From contig PWSL01000247.1 of assembly GCA_003563255.1 (NCBI GenBank), forward strand, positions 1 to 18,029: a DNA stretch of 18,029 nucleotides. The letters run 5' to 3'. Source of the DNA: Desulfonatronospira sp. Its GTDB lineage: Bacteria > Desulfobacterota > Desulfovibrionia > Desulfovibrionales > Desulfonatronovibrionaceae. The notes beneath the pieces are model-generated. The model was given only the letters and a program-made list of their open reading frames with translations. It was not told where the DNA came from and searched no databases. Positions 13,613-18,029 of this stretch are shown in pieces (positions within the stretch are counted from its first letter, which is position 1; each line of letters starts with the position of its first letter). Made by a program: the position numbers and the translations under genes.

Positions 13613-15228
13613 TATTCATCCTCCTTACCAGGCAAAGGTTCACCCCGCAGGTCGGTCTGACGATCCTCCCCGGGAAGAATCAAGGCGTTGGCCAGCAGCT
13701 CATGCACCCCGCATACGCCTACGTCCGGCACCCAGTATTCCATGGAGGCGCTCAGGGTGGCCCTGTCGATTGCGCATACATTGGCCAGGGTATTGACCCC
13801 CTTCCTGTCGCGTACAAACTTGACAGCATTGGCCCTGGGCAGACCGCCCATCATCCTGAGTTCTTCGTTTTCCCCGGGATTCAGCCCTGATCCGGCGCCG
13901 CAGCAGAATGTCTGCTCCTTGATGGTCCCTTCGGGCATCTCATAGAAGTGGTTGCAGACATTATTAATGACATACCTGGGTTCTTCCAGAAATCCCATAC
14001 CCCGGGAGGGGTTGCAGGAATCGTGAAAGGTGACCTTGAGATGATCGTTGCGGGACTTGTCCAGAGGAAGCTTCTTGTGCTTGATGAGATCGGCCACGAA
14101 TTCCACGATATGGATCATCTTGGTGGAGGCTGCATGATCAAACCTGGTCCCGGTAATGGGAGAAACAGGCACCTCCAGAAACTCCGGAGGGCCGTTCATG
14201 GTGTCCATATACTGATGCAGTACACGCCACATATGCCCACACTCGCCACCCAGGATCCATTTCACGCCCAGGCGCTCGGCTTCGTGATACATCTTGGCGT
14301 TTAGCTTTTTCATCATCTCATGGGAGGTGAAAAAGCCGAAGTTCCCGCCTTCCGAGGCATAGGTGCTCCAGGTGATGTCCATGCCGTACTCTTCCTGCAG
14401 GTAATGAAAAAGTATCAGGTAGCCCATGCAGGTAAAGATGCCGGGCTCTGCGAACACGTCTCCTGATGGGGTAATAAAAAGTATGTCCGCGCCCTTCTTG
14501 TTGAAGGTGGGCTCGGGTTTGATCCCGGTGGCCTCCTCAATATCATCGCAGAGAAAGTCGATGTTGTCCTTGAAGGTATGCGGAGGCAGGCCCAGATGGT
14601 TGCCCAGGCGGTTGCAATTGGCCACCGGCTTGCCGATCCATTCCGTCTGCAGTCCCAGCAAATTCAGAAGCTCCCGGCCGATGATGGTGATCTCGGCCTG
14701 GTCAATGCCGTAGGGACAGTAGACAGAACAGCGCCTGCACTCGGTACACTGGTAGTAGTAATACCAGATTTCCTTTAAGACCTTTTCGTTGAGTTCGCGT
14801 CCTCCGGCCATGCGTCCCAGGATCTGGCCGGCTTTGGTCATTTCACCGCGGTATACCGAGCGCAGGAGCTCAGCCCTAAGCACAGGCATATTCTTGGGAT
14901 CTCCGGAGCCGATGAAGAAATGGCACTTGTCGGCGCAGGCTCCGCAGCGCACGCAGATATCCATGAATACCTTGAAAGAGCGAAACCTTTGCAGCCTGTC
15001 CTTCATGCCCTCCAGAAATGTTTCCTTCCAGTTTGCAGGAAGCTTCCAGTCTTCGTCCGTGGGATTCCAGCTCCTGGCATTGGGCATGCCTACCGCTTCC
15101 AGGGATGCTGCATCCGCAGAATAACAGTACCTGCCGGGCTTTATCTCCAGAGGTACATCCATCCAGTCCAGCTCAGGCGGATGGTGACTGATATTTCTGT
15201 ACAGTACATCCGGTTTTGGTGTAGCCAT
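13612..15228 (-). CDS. dsrK: DsrK, HdrD-like catalytic Fe-S subunit
   Basis: The 538-residue cytoplasmic subunit has two [4Fe-4S] motifs, CVRCGACADKC (92-102) and CTECRRCSVYCP (161-172). The C-terminal CCG-type region has Cys330 (GGECGH), Cys405 (HDSCNP) and Cys442-443 (FCCGAGSG), the set expected for the special noncubane-type cluster of HdrD/DsrK enzymes. It is the proposed reductase of the DsrC trisulfide, or oxidised DsrC, made by sulfite reductase. AAGGAG precedes the ATG, which lies six bases after the dsrM stop. The next gene overlaps its stop by one base. Confidence 0.97.
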   Translation of the reverse strand: MATPKPDVLYRNISHHPPELDWMDVPLEIKPGRYCYSADAASLEAVGMPNARSWNPTDEDWKLPANWKETFLEGMKDRLQRFRSFKVFMDICVRCGACADKCHFFIGSGDPKNMPVLRAELLRSVYRGEMTKAGQILGRMAGGRELNEKVLKEIWYYYYQCTECRRCSVYCPYGIDQAEITIIGRELLNLLGLQTEWIGKPVANCNRLGNHLGLPPHTFKDNIDFLCDDIEEATGIKPEPTFNKKGADILFITPSGDVFAEPGIFTCMGYLILFHYLQEEYGMDITWSTYASEGGNFGFFTSHEMMKKLNAKMYHEAERLGVKWILGGECGHMWRVLHQYMDTMNGPPEFLEVPVSPITGTRFDHAASTKMIHIVEFVADLIKHKKLPLDKSRNDHLKVTFHDSCNPSRGMGFLEEPRYVINNVCNHFYEMPEGTIKEQTFCCGAGSGLNPGENEELRMMGGLPRANAVKFVRDRKGVNTLANVCAIDRATLSASMEYWVPDVGVCGVHELLANALILPGEDRQTDLRGEPLPGKEDE

Positions 15229-15234
15229 TATCGT

Positions 15235-16308
15235 TTACTCCTTCTTTTCAGCATTTTCATCTGGGGTTTCATCTCCGGAAGCTTCCTCAGCCTTTTCCTC
15301 CAGAGGCTTTTCCACCGGCAGCCCGGACTCGACCATCACTGCCCTGTTTTCGTCTTCATAAGACTGATAACTATGGAACTTCACCGGATAATTCCAGGGA
15401 TTTTCATGATGTTTTTCGCGGCTGTCATTGGGAAGGTTCCTGGTGGGGCTCAGGAATACACCGCCCAGATGCATAAGCTTGCTGAAGGGAAAATAAATGA
15501 GCAGCACAGAGACCAGGAACAGATGCACAAAGAAAGTGGTGCCGATTCCCTCGGGCACTGTGGGACTGAACTGAACCAGGCCCATGGCCAGCTCCTTCAC
15601 CGGCATGAGATCTGTCTTAAAGGCCCCGATATAGCGCATCAGCATGCCCGAAATTACGATCCCGATAATGAGAAAGAGGGGAAAGTAATCCGCCGGCTGG
15701 GAGATATAGCGTACAGTAGGTACCAGCAGCCTTCTCAGGAGCAGGTAGCCCAGGGCCACCAGAATGAGTACGCTTGAAAGGTAAAGAGCCGGGCTTAAGA
15801 TCTGGAACATGCTGTCCATGTGATCCATGGTCACGAAAATCTCCGGAACCGGCTCAGTGAAAAACCGCATGTGACGGAGAAAAATCACCAGGAAAGTGTA
15901 GTGAAATATCAGGGCGAAAATCCACAGCCACTTGCTGGAAGAGTAGGCGATGTGGGGTCCCTGATGCAGTTCCACCTTGGTATTGCGGAACAGGGAGCGA
16001 AAAAGGAAGACTTCAAAGAACATGCGGCCCACAACCCCCAGTTTGGTCCCCGGATTGTCCAGCCTGTTCCACTTGTCCTTGAACATGGGCAATGACTTTC
16101 TGGCCTGCCCGCAGGTTGTAGGTATGCGAAACGGCACCGGGGTCTTTCCCCATTGGACCACCCTGACCACAAAGCCCACGATAAATACCAGAACCGCCAC
16201 ATAAGGTATGATTACTCCGAAAAGAGCTCCCATCCCCATGGCTCCGGCGCCTATCATGGCGATCAAGATCAGGGCTACAACCAGAATCAGTGAATAAATC
16301 GCTTTCAT
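15235..16308 (-). CDS. dsrM: DsrM, NarI-like cytochrome b membrane subunit
   Basis: The 357-residue protein has about six membrane helices, two near the N-terminus and four between about residues 125 and 280, with histidines at helix ends (FHYTF, LRHM, FVHLF, LMHLG) fit to bind two b hemes, as in the NarI-like family. It oxidises menaquinol and passes electrons to DsrK. A charged, Glu-rich tail of about 60 residues faces the cytoplasm. A longer reading begins at TTG (16317), but GAGG would then touch the start codon; the ATG at 16308 is nine bases from GAGG and is preferred. The RsbRD_N-type gene ends 48 bases upstream. Confidence 0.95.
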   Translation of the reverse strand: MKAIYSLILVVALILIAMIGAGAMGMGALFGVIIPYVAVLVFIVGFVVRVVQWGKTPVPFRIPTTCGQARKSLPMFKDKWNRLDNPGTKLGVVGRMFFEVFLFRSLFRNTKVELHQGPHIAYSSSKWLWIFALIFHYTFLVIFLRHMRFFTEPVPEIFVTMDHMDSMFQILSPALYLSSVLILVALGYLLLRRLLVPTVRYISQPADYFPLFLIIGIVISGMLMRYIGAFKTDLMPVKELAMGLVQFSPTVPEGIGTTFFVHLFLVSVLLIYFPFSKLMHLGGVFLSPTRNLPNDSREKHHENPWNYPVKFHSYQSYEDENRAVMVESGLPVEKPLEEKAEEASGDETPDENAEKKE

Positions 16309-16356
16309 GTGCTGCAACCTCTTTTAAAGATTAGACATTATACAAAAAACCATAAA

Positions 16357-16866
16357 CTATTCCGCAGCGTTTTTTGCTATGGCTCTCTCCAGAAGCTTGT
16401 GGGTACGGTGGTGAAACATTTCTGAACGTTGCTTCCAGAGCTGCTCTCTGCAGGCCATATAGATGTCGAAAGCCAGATATGTCAGCCGGTCCATCCTGTA
16501 AATCAGATCCAGCCATTGTTCATGTAACTTGTCGGCTTCAATCTCCCGCCCGCACACTTCCCAGATGCTTTCGCGCAACAGGGGCATAAAACCAAGTGCC
16601 GTGGCAGGGTCAAACCCCTGTACAGCCCTGATGCGGACTATTCCATCCAGATACTGACGCATTTTCTCATGGTCGTTGTCCTGCAAAAGCTCGTCAAACA
16701 TTTTCTCCATGTTCACCCTGAAGGTGTAGCCTACTGGGTTGTTGAACTGGCCGGGATTGTCTTTGAAAAAACGGGCGGATTCATCCGGGTAGGTATCAGT
16801 AAACTTCTTAAGCCATAAGTTAAGAATTTGGACCTTGTTCTGTTTAATGCTTTTATCCAGAACCAT
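16357..16866 (-). CDS. RsbRD N-terminal-domain-like protein
   Basis: The 169-residue all-helical protein begins KQNKVQILNLWLKKFTDTYP and has YTFRVNMEKMFDELL and QYLDGIVRIRAVQGF stretches. These match the globin-like RsbRD_N domain seen in stressosome co-antagonists, here without a STAS domain. I see no signal peptide or membrane segment. The ATG is preceded by AGGGAT, and a good promoter lies about 140 bases upstream. It is the first gene of the dsrMKJOP run, 48 bases before dsrM, so it may sense a condition, or assist the complex. The domain call rests on motif resemblance. A similar gene is, to my recollection, common at this position in sulfate reducers. Confidence 0.8.
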   Translation of the reverse strand: MVLDKSIKQNKVQILNLWLKKFTDTYPDESARFFKDNPGQFNNPVGYTFRVNMEKMFDELLQDNDHEKMRQYLDGIVRIRAVQGFDPATALGFMPLLRESIWEVCGREIEADKLHEQWLDLIYRMDRLTYLAFDIYMACREQLWKQRSEMFHHRTHKLLERAIAKNAAE

Positions 16867-16904
16867 GAAATGATCCCTGTCCTTTATTTAACATTAGTGA
16901 CCAG

Positions 16905-16935
16905 GGCGGACTGTGCCCGCAACCTAAAGATAAGA
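16905..16935. repeat. Degenerate GCGGGC hairpin remnant in the dsrM-operon leader
   Basis: On the minus strand TATCTTTAGGTTGCGGGC followed by a poorly pairing GTCCGCCC resembles the ends of the repeats at 102-184 and 8732-8803 (GATAACTG..TTGCGGGC). It would lie in the 5' leader of the operon. This is a weak, partial match. Confidence 0.4.
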
Positions 16936-17006
16936 AAAGAGTTTTGATAAAATGGGGTATCTGAAATCCCTGTCTTCCAGGATCCTGCATGGATACTGTT
17001 GGGCAT

Positions 17007-17035
17007 TTTCTAAACTACCCGGAGTGAATCGTCAA
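17007..17035 (-). promoter_or_regulatory. Probable promoter of the RsbRD_N-dsrMKJOP operon
   Basis: On the minus strand TTGACG (17035-17030) is followed after exactly 17 bases by TAGAAA (17012-17007). The -35 matches five of six bases and the -10 four of six. The leader to the first ATG would be about 135 bases and includes a degenerate GC-rich hairpin. Confidence 0.6.
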
Positions 17036-17124
17036 GCAAGATTTGAGAAAAAAATAACAAGTACAAACTCAAATCTTTAGGCGCTTAGTACAAATTTCAA
17101 ACAAACATGTTGGTCGTTAAAATC

Positions 17125-17159
17125 GGTTCCTGGTTCCTGGTTCCTGGTTCCTGGTTACC
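17125..17159. repeat. Heptamer tandem repeat GGTTCCT
   Basis: Four perfect copies of GGTTCCT run from 17125 to 17152, followed by a partial GGTTACC. A degenerate inverted version (AACCAGGAAC, AAGAACC, AAGAAC) appears at 17602-17640. It is noncoding. Confidence 0.9.
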
Positions 17160-17161
17160 TA

Positions 17162-17189
17162 TTGTTCCCAGGCTGGAGCCTGGGAACAA
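17162..17189. repeat. Perfect 13-bp hairpin followed by a purine tract
   Basis: TTGTTCCCAGGCT (17162-17174) pairs with AGCCTGGGAACAA (17177-17189), leaving almost no loop. A nearly pure A/G tract of about 58 bases (17190-17247, GAAAAAGATAAAG units) follows on the plus strand. The hairpin looks like a REP-type unit rather than a terminator. Confidence 0.8.
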
Positions 17190-17279
17190 GAAAAAGATAA
17201 AGAAAAGAAAAAGATAAAGAAAGAAAAAAAAAGAAAAGAAAAAAATCCTTGCTTGCATGTTTGTGGGGACAGTGTTTGT

Positions 17280-17686
17280 GGGGACAGGCACCTCAGCACT
17301 TATTTTTTTATTGAACAAGATCTGAACAGTCAAAAGTTTTGTAACTTCTCAATAACTCCAGGCGATCTTACACTAAGAAAATACCTGGATTCCGGCTTTC
17401 GCCGGAATGACGAATGAAAACAGGTCGTTGCCTTGTGATGTCATACCGGCGGAAGCCGGTATCCAGGAATACTGCCCGGAGTTTTTGAAAAGTTACAAAG
17501 TTTTTTTGTAATCATTTGTTTTTATTAGTTTTTTTGACAGATCTATATGTCTTTCGGGTCAGGCTATGTATCTATCCAAATTCATTGACATAATTTCTTA
17601 CAACCAGGAACGAAGAACCAAGAACTTTGAACTCTCAAGAACAAGATACAGATTATAAAAAATAAGTGCCGGGAGAGCCAGTCCCC
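17280..17686. repeat. 407-bp region bounded by inverted GGGGAC...GCACTTATTTTTT ends
   Basis: The left end reads GGGGACAGGCACC then GCACTTATTTTTT. The right end is its inverse, AAAAAATAAGTGCCGGGAG then CCAGTCCCC. The same pair, closer together, occurs at 11168-11246. The interior holds another inverted-repeat element at 17332-17507. No ORF inside is convincing. The ends resemble non-autonomous mobile DNA or REP sequences of the kind moved by REP-associated transposases, but no transposase is present. Confidence 0.6.
17332..17507. mobile_element. About 176-bp MITE-like element with nested inverted repeats
   Basis: The outer arms, AAAAGTTTTGTAACTTCTCA (17333-17352) and its degenerate inverse near 17488-17507, continue inward as AACTCCAGGC and GCCCGGAGTT. 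The inner arms, CCTGGATTCCGGCTTTCGCC (from 17384) and the inverse ending at 17467, are the widely distributed TCATTCCGGCGAAAGCCGG-type repeat. The whole unit can fold into a long hairpin. It encodes no protein. Confidence 0.75.
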
Positions 17687-17722
17687 GTGCACAACGCGTC
17701 CTGCAAGGGTTAACCGGATGAT

Positions 17723-17766
17723 GCCCCGAAGGGGCCACTTTTTCCGTGCAAGGTCGCGGAAAAAGT
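17723..17766. repeat. Two adjacent hairpins next to the right 101-bp repeat
   Basis: GCCCC-GAA-GGGGC (17723-17735) is followed by a 10-bp stem, ACTTTTTCCG (17737-17746) with CGGAAAAAGT (17757-17766). The second stem ends at the first base of the 101-bp repeat. Confidence 0.7.
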
Positions 17767-17866
17767 TTAGACTTACTCCTGAAACCCTGTCAGAAAAAAC
17801 AAGAAAAAATTGAGCCATGGCGGGGGTTCAGCACTTGGCACTGGGACTGTTTCATTTTTGGACACT
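17766..17866. repeat. Right copy of the 101-bp inverted repeat flanking the locus
   Basis: It is the inverse of 1-101, identical at 95 of 101 positions; all six differences are single substitutions. The outer end is TTTTTGGACACT, at 17866. The partial copy at 8652-8690 is in this orientation. Between the outer copies lies the entire dsr locus. A composite transposon, an inversion hot spot or simply two copies of an abundant repeat are all possible. Confidence 0.9.
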
Positions 17867-17886
17867 AAGCTCAGGTGCTCCCCCCC

Positions 17887-18028
17887 GCCGCGCAAGCGGC
17901 TGATGCCTTTTTCCTTGCGGGTCCTGTCACGCCTGTGGCGTGATTGAATGCAGCGACAGCTGCCCTGAAAGGATTCAACTGGGGTCTTGCCCCGTGAAAC
18001 AACGCTGAAAGCGTTCCTGCGGAGCAGG
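17887..18028. repeat. Run of six short GC-rich hairpins
   Basis: Six small stems follow one another: GCCGC-GCAA-GCGGC (17887-17900), TCACGCC-TGT-GGCGTGA (17927-17943), CAGC-GACA-GCTG (17951-17962), GGGG-TCTTG-CCCC (17981-17993), AACGC-TGAAA-GCGTT (18001-18015) and CCTGC-GGA-GCAGG (18016-18028). The stems differ from one another, so this is not an array of one unit. It may be the start of a structured RNA or a cluster of REP hairpins. It runs into the window end. No gene is seen in 16867-18029. Confidence 0.6.
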
Positions 18029-18029
18029 G

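Noticed and set aside
17097..17333. A 78-codon minus-strand frame
   Set aside because: It is built from the purine tract (giving runs of Phe), the hairpin and the GGTTCCT repeat; it shows low complexity and no conserved features.
17582..17818. A 78-codon minus-strand frame near the right repeat
   Set aside because: It crosses the 101-bp repeat, two hairpins and an inverted-repeat end, and shows no domain-like pattern.
1..17866. A proven composite transposon carrying the dsr locus
   Set aside because: No transposase or target duplication can be shown, and the left repeat coincides with the window edge; kept only as a hypothesis.
17887..18028. CRISPR array
   Set aside because: The hairpins differ in sequence and length and show no constant repeat with spacers.
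1..18029. tRNA or rRNA genes
   Set aside because: I looked for cloverleaf arms with a TTCRA-type loop and for rRNA-like blocks and saw none.

Overview
The window reads as chromosomal DNA of a sulfate- or sulfite-reducing bacterium of the old Deltaproteobacteria, most likely Desulfovibrionales. This rests on reductive-type dsrA and dsrB followed by dsrD, the membrane complex genes dsrMKJOP, a Desulfovibrio-type 7Fe-8S ferredoxin, and the absence of the oxidative markers dsrEFH. The lineage is inferred from gene content, not from a tree.

Layout: 1-219 holds the left copy of a 101-bp repeat and an A+T-rich repeat. 220-3508 (+) is a three-gene run: a DUF1015 protein, a kinase-like protein whose N-terminus carries an in-frame 151-bp miniature insertion, and a TrmN6-like methyltransferase. 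It abuts, tail to tail with no gap, the minus-strand run dsrA-dsrB-dsrD-dsrN (7765 to 3509). Upstream of dsrA on the same strand lie a five-TPR protein, a 119-residue protein of unknown function, a CxxCxxCC (YkgJ-type) protein and the ferredoxin. A VOC-fold gene (10389-10973, +) is divergent from the ferredoxin. 10974-11302 is packed with hairpins and a small insertion-like element. 16866 to 11303 (-) is an operon encoding an RsbRD_N-type protein, DsrM, DsrK, DsrJ, DsrO and DsrP. 16867-18029 has no gene I can support; it holds one good promoter and a dense set of nested inverted repeats, a tandem repeat, hairpins and the right copy of the 101-bp repeat.

How the genes work together: DsrAB reduces sulfite using siroheme, or its amide. 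DsrD is known as an activator of DsrAB. DsrN, a CbiA-like amidotransferase, probably amidates the siroheme. DsrMKJOP couples the menaquinone pool and periplasmic electrons to cytoplasmic thiol/disulfide chemistry on DsrC, which is not in this window. The ferredoxin, TPR protein, 119-residue protein and CxxCxxCC protein sit between the two dsr blocks and are candidates for electron supply or assembly, by location only.

Most notable points: dsrABD-N and dsrMKJOP share one roughly 13.5-kb stretch; 95-of-101-identical inverted repeats bracket the whole locus; a miniature element with an 8-bp target duplication has inserted in frame into a gene; and short insertion-like and REP-like sequences are very dense. 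I did not find an obviously new multi-gene system. The accessory genes between the dsr blocks are the best candidates for undescribed function.
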